64,000 bases of DNA from Rattus norvegicus (Eukaryota; Chordata; Mammalia; Rodentia; Muridae): the NCBI RefSeq assembly GCF_036323735.1, contig NC_086034.1, forward strand, positions 68,365,939 to 68,429,938, written 5' to 3'. Below, in pieces: positions 13,365 through 25,900 of the stretch. The notes below the pieces were generated by a model. It did no database searches. It was not told the origin of the DNA and worked only from the letters and a program-made list of their open reading frames with translations. How positions within the stretch are numbered: the stretch's first letter is position 1; the number at the start of each line of letters is the position of its first letter. Made by a program: the position numbers and the translations under genes.

Positions 13365-14020
13365 ACAAATCTTTAATCCTCCTTGCTAGAATAAGACATG
13401 CCCTTAGTATATACCTTTAATCTCAAACAATGACGGTAAAATTAGTTTGTAGAGGGAAGTATCCATGTTTGAAAGTGATGGCTATTTTAGTGGCAGACAA
13501 AATGATGAATCAGAGAAAGATTTGACAGAATAGGATATGGCCAACTCTCATGAGAAGAAAGAGGGAAAGGAAGCTACTTCAGGGGCAGTGCAGAGAGAGA
13601 AGAAGGCAGTTTTACTAAGACAGTGATGGGAATACAGGTTCCAGAGAGACAACAAGCTAGACACAGGTGAAGACAGAAAGATCCAGAGAGTGAGAATGAG
13701 CCTGAAGATTGGAACAGATTGCCAGAGTTAGTTGGAGCCCAAGCAGGTTAAAAAGTCAGAGGCCAAGAGCAAAGCCAGATTAGCACGGAGAGGAGTTTTA
13801 GCCAGAACAACTGAGCTGAATGAGCCAACAAGAATTCAGCCGGAGCTCGGAAAGAAGTAAGAAGGGCTGATCTTCAGCAGTATGTCTCAGAGGCTGAAAA
13901 CATTCCAGGCTTACGTAAGACTGCTCAGGGACTAAAAGCTGCGAGGACTAAGCCTAGGTTAGCGGACAAAGGCAGTAAGCCTCTGAGACAACAATTATTA
14001 CAGGCAAATAAAAGTTACTA
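13365..14020 (-). repeat. Dispersed repeat, left arm of an inverted pair
   Basis: Reverse-complementing this block and comparing it with 15005-15560 gives matches in the same order. TTGTCTCAGAGGCTTACTG corresponds to the start of the right arm, TTCAGCT..TCTGGCT to 15090-15108, and AATCTTC..CTCTGG to about 15200-15230. The GATTAAAGGT..CTAAG and GGATTAAAGATTTGT words match 15500-15557. The family is not identified. It resembles pyrimidine-rich rodent LTR or composite repeats that carry a GGATTAAAGGTGT motif. Gaps and substitutions are frequent. Confidence 0.7.
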
Positions 14021-15004
14021 GTAGAGGACTGCATTTCACCAGCACTCCGGAGTTACAGGGGTTGATCTAACTGCTGAATAGAGGAGATATTTCAGAATCC
14101 CTGAGTAGAAAAAGGAAGGGTGCCTTACTACTCACCCCATGTGGGACTCACTGACACTGGAAGCCTTTTTTTTTTAAACCTCTGGATAATGGTAAACATT
14201 CTATTTTTCTATATTAACACCCCCCCCCGGTGCCATTATAATGAAGGGTGGAGGGTGTTACCAGATTATTAACAGCCATCTCAACTGCTTGTTAGTATTA
14301 TAACAGATGCTTCGGACAAATCAGCTTATTTCTCAAAGGAGATTGATTTGACTTGAGAGGTGTCCATTCACAAAAAAATTGGTCTGTTGGTGACAAGTGG
14401 TTCTTAAGCCTTTAGCATTGGTTTGTGGGTAGATTGCAGAAAACTTTTTAAAAAGCGTGGCCTAGAAAAACCCTTGAAGAAGGTAAATAGAGCTAAGTGG
14501 CCCATTGTGCTGGAGGCTTAGAAGCTAAAACTGAAGAGAGAAACAAGGACACCAGAGGCCCAGATCATGATATTTAAGATAGGAGAACAAAGGCATTGCT
14601 GGAAACTGGGTTGGGGGGTCATATAATATTTTGTCCAAAAAATACCCTCATATTTTATTCTGCCTATGGTGTAAGAACATGTATGAAGTAAATTATTTCA
14701 TGACTAGACGGCATTCAGGTTCAGGCCATGAATACAACTCAGTGTTCTCTTTCAGGTCCCAGTGAGGAAGAGCAAAGTGTAGTGTAAAAACATGAAGAAG
14801 ACTGTGACGTTTTGTGAACAGCTCTTAGGACAGTAAGAGTATGTATGACAACATGTCAGTAATTGTAAAGTACAATTGTAAAAATTGTTGATCATTGTAA
14901 TTAAAAAACAAACCTACTACTCTGTACTGGAACAAAAAAAATGGTAATCTAAGAGAAAGACCTCACTCAGTGAAGCTCCCTGTTGAAGTGACTTTTTTTT
15001 CCCT
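14021..15004. other. Spacer between the inverted arms
   Basis: About 1 kb with no supported gene. It contains a 9-C run at 14221-14229 next to a T/A-rich segment, and A- and G-rich phrases around 14470-14620 that look like decayed LTR or internal retroviral sequence, though I cannot name a family. It may be the inside of one element whose ends are the two arms, or unrelated DNA trapped between two insertions. Confidence 0.5.
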
Positions 15005-15560
15005 TATTGTAATTGTCATCTCGGAGCCTTCCTACTGAATCATCTCACCCTTTCTAGTTCTTTCTGACCTCTGGCTAGCTGGTTCTATTCAGCTGCTCTG
15101 GCTTAAATTCCTCTCTACACTGACAGACTCAATCTGGCATCTCTCAGCTTCTCTCTGAATGACCCTGCTCGCTTTAAACTAACCTGGGTAACTTGTTCGA
15201 ATCTTCTGGTTCCTCCTTATTCTCTGGCTTCCCCTGTCTCTGCTGACCTGCACGGAACTGCAGCAGATTCACCTCCACTCCATCGCATTCACTGTACTGA
15301 CTCCAAACTGACTCCCCTCTCTCCCTGGGCTGCTCGTAAACACATTCTCTTTCCTGTGCTGTTCTCGTGAGAGTCGGGCGTATCGTGTCCCAGATTCATT
15401 CTATCAAATCTTGCTCTGTTTCAACACTTTGTCTGCTCTTCAATTATATGTCACTTTCACACACGGTTGCTTCCATCAACAAATCAACAATACGTTTAGG
15501 GATTAAAGGTGTACACTAAGAGCACTTATTTTCCGAGTCAGAGGGATTAAAGATTTGTTA
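15005..15560 (+). repeat. Dispersed repeat, right arm of an inverted pair
   Basis: Pyrimidine-rich block collinear with the reverse complement of 13365-14020 (see that entry). It ends in two GGATTAAAG words at about 15500 and 15543, exactly as the left arm does in reverse. The arm is about 70-100 bp shorter than the left arm because of a gap near its start. Confidence 0.7.
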
Positions 15561-16562
15561 TTTTACTGGATCATATGGACCTAGAAGGTCTTTGGATGTG
15601 ACCCCTTGCCAGAGCAGCCACATTGCTGGATTACAATTCCTCTGCATCCCCCATCTGGGGAAGATGCAAGTTTATTTGATAGAGAGCATAAACAGGGAAT
15701 GCTGTCTAAAGAGTTTCCTGCTCAAAACCGATACCCAGGAATATGTTTCCTCAGTCACCATACAAAGGCCAAAGGACAGGGTCCGTTCTGAGCCAAGAGT
15801 AGCACCTGGTGGAGGTATTCACATGGCACTGGTTGTACAGGCATAAAAGATGTGAAATCGAGGGAGTTTGGGAACTTGAAGGGAAATGAAAGAGTCCCCC
15901 TTCCCTTTTCCCTACTTTACAGAGCATCTGCAATAGCACGCACGTTTCCCGAAATCCATGCACATATGGTATATTAGCAAAAGGTTTTTTAAAACATACC
16001 TTTCTTTGCTGTTTAAAAACAGTAGAGGAAAAAGAGAATGTGACTTATGACAACTGGTAATAATTGGAAACACCAAAGATGTCATTTATTTGCATTTCAA
16101 AAATTGTTCTCTTATTCCATGTAATAAAACTGTATAGCCTTTCTCCAATTAAATGCATTTATTGTCAGTTGCTTTACTTCAACCTTCGGGGGGAGGGTGA
16201 AGCATTTCTTTGTTCCAATATCAAGTTTTGCCATTCTCATGAAATTAAAAGCAAAATTATTTTCCTCAGCTTTTAATTGGAATCACTCTTGCTAAGGTGG
16301 GATTGGTTGTTTTTCAAATTTACCTCACGATGTCCATCTGTCGTTCTTGAGATTGTGTTTTTATTATTATTCAACGTTAGGATGTGGGAGTTTTTACTTC
16401 CAATTTTTTTCTTATTGATAAATTTAATTCTTACATATATACAATACATTGTAATTACTCCCCCACACCCTTTCTTATTTCTCTCTCACTCCTGCTAGAT
16501 AGTTATTGTGTTCACTCTATAAGTCAATTGTGAGAAAGTAGACACCTAAAATATTTAACTCC
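15561..16562. other. Mostly unique DNA, possible decayed L1 3' end
   Basis: No gene. 15592-15846 is open for 84 codons on the plus strand without recognisable motifs. 16395-16500 (TTTTTCTTATTGATAAATTTAATTC then CCCCCACACCC) resembles an antisense L1 tail but is too short to be sure. Confidence 0.4.
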
Positions 16563-16687
16563 ATGTATGTGTGTGTATGTGTGTGTATGTATGTGTGTAT
16601 GTGCATGCATGTATGTGTATTTGTGTATGTGTGTATATGTGTGTGTCTGTATGTGCACGCATGCATGTGTGTTTATGTGTTGTATGC

Positions 16688-16738
<51 letters not shown>
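16563..16738. repeat. Compound (TG/TATG)n then (TA)n microsatellite
   Basis: An imperfect TGTGTATG-type tract of about 120 bp followed by a pure (AT)n run of about 48 bases (16690-16737). The open frames on both strands come purely from the repeat. The AT run can extrude as a cruciform. Confidence 0.97.
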
Positions 16739-16741
<3 letters not shown>

Positions 16742-16824
16742 TGGGAGATACTCACTCCTGTGCAGACACGTGCAGTAGCTAAAGATTTGCATTAAGATGA
16801 TGTCCTTTATCACTCTCACTCCTG

Positions 16825-17040
16825 TCTATGTTTTCTGGAAATGTCTTTTCACTGAACCTGGAGCTTACTCTTTTGGTTAGGCTGTCTGGCTGGGGAGCAT
16901 CTGGAATCCATTGATCTCTCCTGGTCAGTACTGGAGTAGTAGATAATAAGACAACTTCTGGATTTCTTTTGGCTGCGATCCTCATATAATTCAACTTCTC
17001 ATGTTTAAGCAGCAACTAAGCTATAGCAGCGGGTTCTTCT
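16825..17040 (-). mobile_element. Composite rodent SINE (B3/B4-like), antisense
   Basis: The plus strand reads like the reverse complement of a composite SINE. CACTGAACCTGGAGCTTAC is at about 16850 and GGCTGTCTGGCTGGGGAGCA near 16880. A terminal part (TTCAACTTCTCATGTTTAAGCAGC..TTCTCAGCAACT) matches the reversed tRNA-like head. It is heavily diverged and the subfamily is uncertain. Confidence 0.5.
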
Positions 17041-17289
17041 CAGCAACTCTGGACTTTCCTTTGTCTCTTCTCCGTGTCTTCTTTTGTTCCCCACAGTTTT
17101 CCAGAAACTACACTTTTTCTTACTTGTCCTGTTGTCATAAATAACACCCACAATGCAACCTAGAATAAAATAGGAGTAATGAGTCCACTTTCCCTTTGTT
17201 ACCCATCTCAGTGCTTCGGCTGGCTGCTTTTATGCCAGCCTGATACAAGCCAGAATTATTTGGAAGCTGGAAATTTTAATTAAGAAAAT

Positions 17290-17612
17290 ACCCTCATGAG
17301 AAAGTGTATTTTATGGTCATTTTTCTGATGGATGATCAGTGTAGGAGATCCCAGCTGACTGTAGACAGAGCTACTCCTGGGTTGGTGGTCATGGAATCTA
17401 TAATAAAGCAGGCTGAGCAATTTACCAGGAACAGTCAAGTAAGCAGCACTCCTTCATGGCTTCTGCACCAACCCCTGTCTCCAGGTTCTGACCTTCAATA
17501 ATGAACTGTTGATATGGAAGTATGAATGAAATAAACTCTTTTCTCCTCAAGTTGCTTTTGGTCATAGCGTTTAATCACAGTAATAGAAACCCTAAATAAT
17601 AGAGTAATTATT
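17290..17612 (+). mobile_element. MaLR-type LTR, plus strand, with poly(A) signal
   Basis: The order of motifs is that of a common rodent ERVL-MaLR-style LTR: GTTGGTGGTCATGGAATCTA, AAAGCAGGCTGAGCAA, AAGTAAGCAGCACTCCTTCA and CTCCAGGTTCTGACC. They are followed by GAAATAAACTCTTTTCTCCT with an AATAAA signal at about 17530, then GTTGCTTTTGGTCATAGCGT, ending near AGAAACCCTAAATAATA. Only the 3' two thirds is recognisable. Probably a truncated solo LTR. Confidence 0.75.
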
Positions 17613-17799
17613 ACTTAACTATAGATACTTAATACAAAATACTGACATGTAGGAATTTTATCTTGTTTTGTCCTTGTTCCAAAAAAATTGGAATTTTACA
17701 CATAAACCTTTCACAGGTTACTGTTTGTTTCTCTTGGATTTTTTAGAAATTAAAAATGTGCCATGTTATTTTAATTAAAATAATTTAAAGTGCTTTTCT

Positions 17800-18500
17800 T
17801 AATATTCATACATGCATGTGTGTCTGGAACAAATCTAATTTCAATATCTTCCCTTCTAAATTATCCCTCATCCCTCCATTAATTTATTTCCTTTACAACT
17901 TATGTGTGTACTCTCTCGTCCCCCATTCAACTTTGTGTGCTGCCTCTATATTTATCAGGATGGGGCATCTACTGCATCATGGGTAGCCTTTCAGGGCACA
18001 TTCTGGAGGAAAACTGACCCTCTCTTCCTACGACAGCCATCAGCTGTCAATAGCTCTGCAGGTGGAAGGAGACTTTGAGTTCCTCTGCCATCTCTGCTAA
18101 GGATGTAGTTGGCTTGATCTTGTGCATATTCCCCCAGCCACTGTGAGTTCATATATTGAACCCTATCACTGCAGCCGTCTACTCCACATGATTTTTAATA
18201 TCTTTCAGTTGGTTCTTGCAATGATGATATCTTATTGCAGAGAAGACGTATGAGGTCTACCATTTAGCAGTAACCACTTCCTGGTCTTTTATTCTTTGCA
18301 CATTGACTGTGAGTATCTGCATTAACCACCACCTACTATGAAAATAGCTTCCTTGCTCAAGGTTGAAGTATGCACCGACATATGGGTAAGAGATAAGAGC
18401 ATTTGTGGTTTGGGTTGTGAGCCCAGCCATTAATGGGTAAGCCATTTTGCATGTGTATGCTTTTGTACATATGTGCATGAAGCAACAATTAATGAACAAA
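17800..18500 (-). mobile_element. Old Lx-type L1 3'UTR fragment, minus strand
   Basis: The plus strand shows phrases typical of antisense rodent Lx 3'UTR: CTTCCTTGCTCAAGGTTGA near 18347 and ACCGACATATGGGTAAG near 18376, preceded by a T/C-rich stretch from 17820. The order fits a 3'-end fragment with its tail to the left. No coding sequence survives. Confidence 0.55.
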
Positions 18501-19181
18501 AGTGCTCATGAGTTTAAAGGAGAGCAAGGAAGGATGTATGGAAGGGTTCATAGTGGGAAAAGAAGGAGGAAACAGGTGTAATTATATTATAATCTCAAGT
18601 GTAGCAGAAAAAAAAGATGAGTTCTTTTTTGCTATATCTGTTTGACAGCATAATACTAGGTTCTCTACCACAGCATCTGACCTAGCCAGTCACAGATTTT
18701 AGCCCAGTTAACAGTGCCAGTTATGGGTTCTACTTGAGATAGGGGTTTTAAATGACATCCAAAAGTGGGCAATTACTCCAATGATATTTCTTCGACTGTT
18801 ACATCAGTGGATATATCTTGCCAGGCAAGTCATTGTTGTAGCTCAAGAGTTCATAGTTGGGTAATACCATTGGTAATTACTCATCTTCCTGTAGCATGCA
18901 TAGAACTTCAAGCGTCATGAAACCCGGACAGTAAAGAAAAATTAGAAAAAAAGATTCCAGTTTGGTAGCAGGAATACTTTTTTTTTAATATTCTGTAACC
19001 CAGACATCTGATATCTTCACTTTACTTTTAAATTCTGGAAGGTAACAAAGGACATTGGACCCCACTATGGGACCCCACTTGAAAAGAGGTGAAACATACT
19101 TGCCATTTGGCTTTTTATTTGATAGCCTATCATGTCTGGGGAACGAACTGTCCCCATTTTATATTGTGACTTCATTTAAAC

Positions 19182-19218
19182 TCTGTGTGTGTGTGTATGT
19201 GTGTGCACGTGTGTGTGT

Positions 19219-19260
<42 letters not shown>
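19182..19260. repeat. (GT)n microsatellite with GCACGT interruptions
   Basis: Runs of GT broken by TATG and two GCACGT interruptions, then about 20 uninterrupted units to 19260. Confidence 0.97.
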
Positions 19261-19261
<1 letters not shown>

Positions 19262-19334
19262 TGACCTTTTTAGGAAGCTTCTACATTAGGTTTCTCTTGG
19301 CAATTTCATTGTCCTTTAATGTTAGTTATGCTTT

Positions 19335-19615
19335 TCGATACTTTTTTATATTTATTCTTTAATCTTTTTTTTTACAGTCCATACTTTATCCCACTCCTGC
19401 TCCACCCTTTGACTATTCCACATCTCACATCTCCTCCCCAACTCTGTCTCCAAGAGATGTCCCCACGCCCCCCATCCCACCAGACCTGCCCACTCGCAAG
19501 AGCCCCAAGTCTCTCGAAGGTTAGGTGCATATTCTCTGACTGAGTCCAGACCCAGCAGTCCTCTGCTATATGTGTTAGGGACCTTATATCAGTTGCTGCC
19601 ATTTTATGAGGTCAA
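19335..19615 (-). mobile_element. Lx-type L1 3' end, minus strand
   Basis: Starts on the plus strand with a T run (19367-19374) standing for the poly(A) end. A C-rich block follows (19380-19500, G-rich polypurine tract on the sense strand), then AAGTCTCTCGAAGGTTAGGT and CCAGACCCAGCAGTCCTCTG, which are characteristic of antisense Lx 3'UTR. Length about 280 bp, so it is a strongly 5'-truncated insertion. Confidence 0.75.
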
Positions 19616-21849
19616 TCTTAATCCATGTTCAAATTCTGGACTAACTGCTGCACGTAGTGAAAAAATATTTTAAGGTTGTACTTTTATAATGAAATATATT
19701 TTTGTTAATATAATAAGAACTTTTTGATGCCATTTATTTTTAAAATTAATTTTAATGTGATATTGATGTTACATATTTTGTTTCACTCTGAAATATCTTC
19801 CCAATATATTTTTAATTGAATGGCCATTATAAACACTATATGATTTAACATGAGAATATTTCTTTTTTGTGCTTTCCAATTCCAATCCTGCCATGAATTT
19901 TCTTTTGTGTGTTTTGTGGTGGATAAATACATAAATATATTAAGCACTGGAAGCGTAATTTAAGTTTTAAGCCTCATGGCTTCCATTTTTAATGCTCATT
20001 CTTACTGAATATAAGGTCATTAACTCATATAGTCTTTGGGTCTGATAAATTTGGGTATGTGATATTTTTATTTATTTATATGAGTTTTCGTCTATGGAAG
20101 CAAAATAATATGCTTTGGGTTTAATGTTAAATTTATGCACACAGTAAATATGCATGATATAATACAAATGAGAGAATGGAATTTGGCACTGAAGAGAGAA
20201 AACACATTTTTTTTCAGAATAAATAGGACATATAAAAATAGAACAAGAATTTATGCCTCATGAAAAATAGTGCCAGAATATAATTCATTAAATCAGATGT
20301 TTAAAATATTTATATAGGTACATCTTAAAAATATTCCTATGGGCTAGTGATAAAATGAGGACTGTGTCTACATTGAAATTAATGTCTATTTTGGCAACAA
20401 AATACATTTAAGACAACATATTATAAGCAATATCTCACCAAAGTACTACTAACTTAAAAAGTTATAGTCTGAGAATACATATTTTGAATAAAAATCGAAA
20501 TTACCAAATTATTCATAAAAACAATAACTTAGCTCATCTATAAAACACACACACACAGACACCAAACAAGTTGCCTAACTGTAGAACCAAGTTTAGTGCC
20601 GTTTATGATAGACAGTGAACACATTAGTAAGAATAATTTTATAGTGGCACTAATGAATCTGAGGAAAACAGAAAATGCTGAGAAAAATGAAGGAAGTGAT
20701 TCAAACTTTTTCTGTAACAGCAATGGAGGCTAGGACTCGAGTCATTCTGTAAGTAAGAACAAATGCACGTTCACAAAGATAACTTCTTCATTACAGAGCA
20801 GTTTTGCTTGAAATAATGAAAACAAAACCCTTTTGAAAGCATTGTCTGCATTCAAGATAACTCTAGTAGCAAAATTAAACAAAGATGGCAGATAAGAGAA
20901 CACTCATAAACCAACACTGTAATCCTAATGGAACTATTTGCAAATTAATTTAAAAATGTGTTAGCAGACTGATATATTATGTCCAAGAGGCATAGACTGA
21001 GGATGCAAAAGCATTTCCCATTATGAAACATGTGAATTAATTTAATTGGACAACAACAAATTAGAAGAAAAGCGAACAGACATCTAAGCATTTCACAATA
21101 TGGGTGAATAAATCATTTGATTCATTACGGTATTTTTCAATGTCTCAGAAAAGAGAATCTCTTACTAAGCTAAATATTGTACTTGGCTTAATTATTATAC
21201 CTTGGCTTAACAATCCTCCCTAATCACTAAGAAAGCTTCATAAACAACCATAAAATATTTTAAATTGGACTGTGAGTTAATTATGTTCCCTCTCTCAAAA
21301 AAGGCCCCTGCCATTGGGAATTATGGTAAAGAAGCATACAAGTTGTGATGGATGTAAGGAATGTGGTATTGTGAGAGTGTGCTTGGTTATGAGTGACAGG
21401 ACCCTGGATGTACAGGAAGGCTAAGGTATTGATGAAAGCAGGCTGCTGGAGGTTGTATACGGAAGAGCCCCTGAGGCATGCACACTGCCAGTGGTGGAAT
21501 CTCAGAGGAATGAGTCCCACATCCTGTGTTAGAGTGAGTGTCAGTTCCTGGACTGTAGCAGTGTGAGGCTGGCATGGGTTTCTGACCTCTAGAACTATAA
21601 TATTTATATTCTCTGGATTTTTATTAAAGTGGCACATATGAAAATTAATACTTCAATGATCAATAATATGTTTGGAATAAGAAAAGGCTTAACTTTTATG
21701 TGAACATTGTTAGGATACTAGACCATGTCCCCAAAGTACAAATACTTGGAAACACATATGGCAAGAATAACTGATTGTCAATCAAAAAAAAAGCCCAACA
21801 AACAAAAGCAAAAATAAACAAACAAAACCATCCAAAGCAATGAAAAAAC
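19616..21849. other. Unique AT-rich DNA
   Basis: No gene or clear repeat. 21440-21640 ends with TTTCTGACCTCTAGAACTAT, which recalls old mammalian LTRs. The 118-codon minus-strand frame over it (21637-21281) has no motif. Confidence 0.5.
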
Positions 21850-22260
21850 TGTCATCCAGGAAGTAGCCAGATTTTTAAAAAATCAATATTAAAAAATCAA
21901 TAGCTTTCTTATACACAAGCAATGGCCGATTTAAAGTGTAATAGAAAAATGGGATTCATTTAGAATGGACAGAAAGCTCATTAAATACTTATGATTAGGT
22001 ACAACAAGCAACTTGTAAACCTATTAAAAGAAAACTCTAGAAGTTTATTGAAGGTCATAAAGCAAGCGCTAGAAAGAAGAGGAAGTTGTACTATGCCCTT
22101 GGTAAAGCAAAACTCAATATTTGAAAGAAATCTCAAATCATACTACAAATTAAAGTTAATTTGAGGATTGAAATGGCAGTGTAACTTGTATGAATTTACG
22201 TGGTGAATTTTAAATCTATCACAGAAGATAATATGAAAAGTAAAATTAAAATACATTAGA
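21850..22260 (+). mobile_element. Degraded L1 ORF2 reverse-transcriptase-region fragment
   Basis: AATCAATAGCTTTCTTATAC followed by ACAAGCAA and later AAAGAAAACTCTAGAAG and GAAAGAAGAGGAAGTTG phrases follow the plus-strand order of L1 ORF2 downstream of the FADD region (compare the reverse complement of about 41180-41420). There are many stops and indels. Low resolution without alignment. Confidence 0.45.
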
Positions 22261-22663
22261 AAGGAAGAAAAAAAGACACAAATCCCCCAAAGATCACAGC
22301 ATACAGAATTTCAGCTATTTAAATTTGGTCATTACTGGAAACGACAAGAAAGTTAAATGAATATCACCTAGTGTTCAAATGTCTGCTTTTAGGAGGATCC
22401 AACCTTTCAAAGATTGCTTGGCTAATCACAGTGATATGCTTGCTCCTCATTAGCCTCTCTGAAATGTTTGCTTTGTTCTCTGTAACACAGCTATGAAGAG
22501 CCTAACTGCAGGTGGACCACAAAGCTAAGTAGAGAACAAGTCCTGAACTACTGAGGATAAAATACAGGATGCCACTACAAATCTAAGGATTGGCATTTCC
22601 TGTAAGAATAATACCAGCTGCAACAAGACAGAGAAAAAAACCCATAAATCTGACTGCCTGTGA

Positions 22664-22731
22664 AATATATATATATGTATATATACATATATATACACAC
22701 ATATATATATATATACATATACTTTTTCCAT
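22664..22731. repeat. AT-rich (TA/TATG/CA) microsatellite
   Basis: Mixed ATATAT, TATG and ACAC units over about 68 bp. It is close to self-complementary, with potential to form a hairpin or cruciform. Confidence 0.92.
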
Positions 22732-22822
22732 CCCACTTAAGTTCCCCCTCTCCCATTATTGATACAAGCATATAATGAGTTATGCTTTATTTCCTATAAA
22801 TATAGACTGCTTATGCATTTGG

Positions 22823-22870
22823 TGTATGTATGTATGTATGTATGTATGTATGTATGTATGTATGTATGTA
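22823..22870. repeat. (GTAT)n tetranucleotide microsatellite
   Basis: About 12 perfect GTAT units. The same motif occurs at 31945-31970 and 33195-33240. Confidence 0.97.
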
Positions 22871-22874
22871 TTAT

Positions 22875-22957
22875 TCATGCATAGGTATCCAACCCAGAGC
22901 CTTGAAAATGCATGTACATGCTAGGTACTCTACCATAAGACGCATTCTTGGCCCTTG
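22875..22957 (-). mobile_element. ID-like/B4 SINE fragment, antisense
   Basis: The plus strand reads as the reverse complement of an ID core: TATCCAACCCAGAGCCTTG (B box region) followed by CATGCTAGGTACTCTACC (reversed A box region) and a CTTGGCCCTT end. It is older and more diverged than the ID at 31.6 kb. Confidence 0.7.
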
Positions 22958-25900
22958 CTGACGATTGGGTTTCACTTGGCACAGAGTGGCTCCTCCAACT
23001 GCAGAAGGAAAACCTTTGTACCATCTACGAAAACATTGATCATTAAATACTTTACAGAGCCTACAATACAAAACTCAGAAGAACAAACTGCACCATGTAA
23101 AGAAATTCACAAGGGATGCAAAACAACAGCAACCAATCCTCCCATCATCTAAATGATGAGTCAACACCAGAAGTGTTCCCAGGAGGCTGGGCGCACACTA
23201 AATCCTGCTGAATGATCAAGACTTGGTCATGTGTTTTCATCACGGTTTGCTGTGGAACATATTCCTCTAACATTGATCAGTCTAACGTGACGAATGTTTA
23301 ACTACCTCATAGCTTGTGTGGTCAGGAATCTGTGAGGTGCTTGCTGACCCAGGGTGTCTCCCTAGGCTGTTCAGCTGATAACCTGGGTTGAAGCTATTGC
23401 TGGCTGTAGCTTCAGTATTGATCAAAAGGCCACCTGCTGAGCCAGTATCTCCCTAACTGAAGCATTAATCCTTATCATGGCTCATGGTGTCTCCATGGTA
23501 TCCGGAGTCCCCAGGATAGGAAGAACACAGAGAGAATCCAGGTAGAAGGTTCCTTTCTACCTGCCACTTTGCCACCCTGCCACTGGGATATTCTTTTTGT
23601 TAAAATTAAATTCAGCCCACACTCAAGTAATTTTCCATGCGTTTGTTTTAAGAATTGTAAAGTTTACTTTAAGATCTTCTATCTTAACACATTTTGAAGT
23701 ATATAATACTATATTAACTCTAAACAATATGCCAAACACCCAAATTTCACTCATGCTTAATGACAGAAACTCTGCATTTAGCGAAGAACATGTATCCTTT
23801 TCCTAATCTCCTAGCTTCTGGCAACTACCATTTAATTACATTTATTTAGTTATTTGGCCATCTTAAAGAGTTTATTTATTGACACTGAATCAAACAGGAT
23901 TTGTTCTTCTGTAACCAAGAGAGCTACATCATTGACAAGAAATAATAAATGATGGATGCCTTGATTCTTATGTGAAATAAAAAATGAATAAAAGAATAAT
24001 TGCCAAGCTAAAAATAGGAGAAGCAAATTAGTATATATATTTTTATATTTATATATATATAAACACATACACACATACATATGACAGAATATTCTACCTT
24101 AAAAAAACTGAAATAATTTTGACAATGAAAATAAGGTTAAAAATTAATATTCTAAACTGATGAATATTCATAAGAACAAGCAGTAATTAAACAATGATAT
24201 TACTGATGTTCTTTCATTTTCATTGAATCCTAAGAAATTTCACAGGCTTCGGGTAAACATTACCTCAGACAATATAGATGTTTTTCTTTTCCTCATGAGG
24301 TATCAGTTACAAATCACAGGATCTGATATGAGAACTGCTCATAAGTAAGTCCCAATTCAAGAACTGGAAAAAATATGTACTAAGACAGTTGTAGATAAAC
24401 CAGGGCAAGTCATGTTTTGCTGACAATCTCTGTAGGTTGATAAATGGCAGGAGCATTAAACGTGGAAGGGCAGTTCACTGGAATTTCTTCTTGATTAAAA
24501 ACTATCATAATAAATAAAGAGTGCAGCCAAACTGAAGTTTTATTATGTCGGTGGTCCCATCTCCTCCCCCATGCCTACGACATTTATTATTTGGGTTTCT
24601 GCTTTGTTGTAATAGACTATTTTAGAACAAATAGTGTTCAGATTAAATGTTCAAATGTAAACATAAAAACCTCGCGAATCACAGGGTGTGTGCACGTCAA
24701 TGTATCTTCACACAGTAGCTACAGCCTATAGTTTTCAATCAGAAATGAAATACTACCAGCATCCAGGAAAACCTATTTATGCATTCGAGTAGGCACTCCC
24801 TGCTAGAAAACACCATAACAAGGGAAGTATAAAACTCAGAAAGGAGACTTCCTCTATTCTTCAGAAGAAAGGCTATCTCTGTGGGTAAATGCTGAGGATT
24901 CCGGGATTATGATGGACGTGCAGAACAATTTGAGGACCGTGGTTAGAAGGATAATGCTTTCTCTTGGTAAGGACTGTCCTGTTGTCCTGTTCTGTTTGCA
25001 TGTGTTCATTCTTCTGTGAAACAGGTTAGGGATCCTGAGGGACCTCAGTGGTAGAAGGTCCCCTCTCTCTACATTGATTATTCCCTTCACACACATGTTT
25101 CCCAGTATCTCTCCTTAGAGAGATATAAGGCTTATACAGAGTTCATGCTACTCTCAGGTCTAAACATGGAAGAATTATCTTTCCATAATGTCATGAGGTT
25201 CTCCTCTTCTGAATTTAGAGAGTAAAATATTACCTCTAAATTGTGGTAATATTTTGGCTGTTCCACCTTGTGCTCCTGGCTGGTCCCGCCCAGGCACCTG
25301 CCCACCCTCCAATCCCCCGTCTCCCACATGCCAGTTAATTTTAAAATGTTTTAGCTAACTCAAATGCTGGGCACTCCTAAATCTTTCCCTGCTACTCCAG
25401 GCCCAATCAGGAAGTGGACAGTGGCCATTTACTGAAGTTTCACATTGTTTAGTGGTTTTATCTCTTGTCAGGACTGTCTCCCCTTTTCCCAGTCCCTGCC
25501 ATTCTCTGCATCCTACTCTCATAACTCTAGGTGTCCAGTCCCGTTCCCAGCCATTGGCCTCTGGCATCTTTATTGATAGATCAGACAAGAACCTTCAACA
25601 TTTGGACATGCAGATTCAAAGCATTAGCATCCATCTCCAAAACCTCTCCTCTCACTTTCTCACCCGAGGGAGGAAACTGCCTTCTCGCTAGAGCTCCCTC
25701 TGCAAGTCCACTTTAGGAATACCTTTAATTCTCGATAACGTTTTATATTTTAAGCTCATGATGTAATTTCCAAAATTAACCTGTAAGCTCCACTAGCTGA
25801 GGAACCAGGTAACTTCCTGGAATGCTGGGAGTTTGACTTCTGGAAAAATCACAAAGCCTCCTGAGAAAGAACCATGGCCTGTAGGTTTGTGTCCTTATAA

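Noticed and set aside
21281..21637. 118-codon minus-strand open frame
   Set aside because: No motif; overlaps sequence that looks like an old LTR end.
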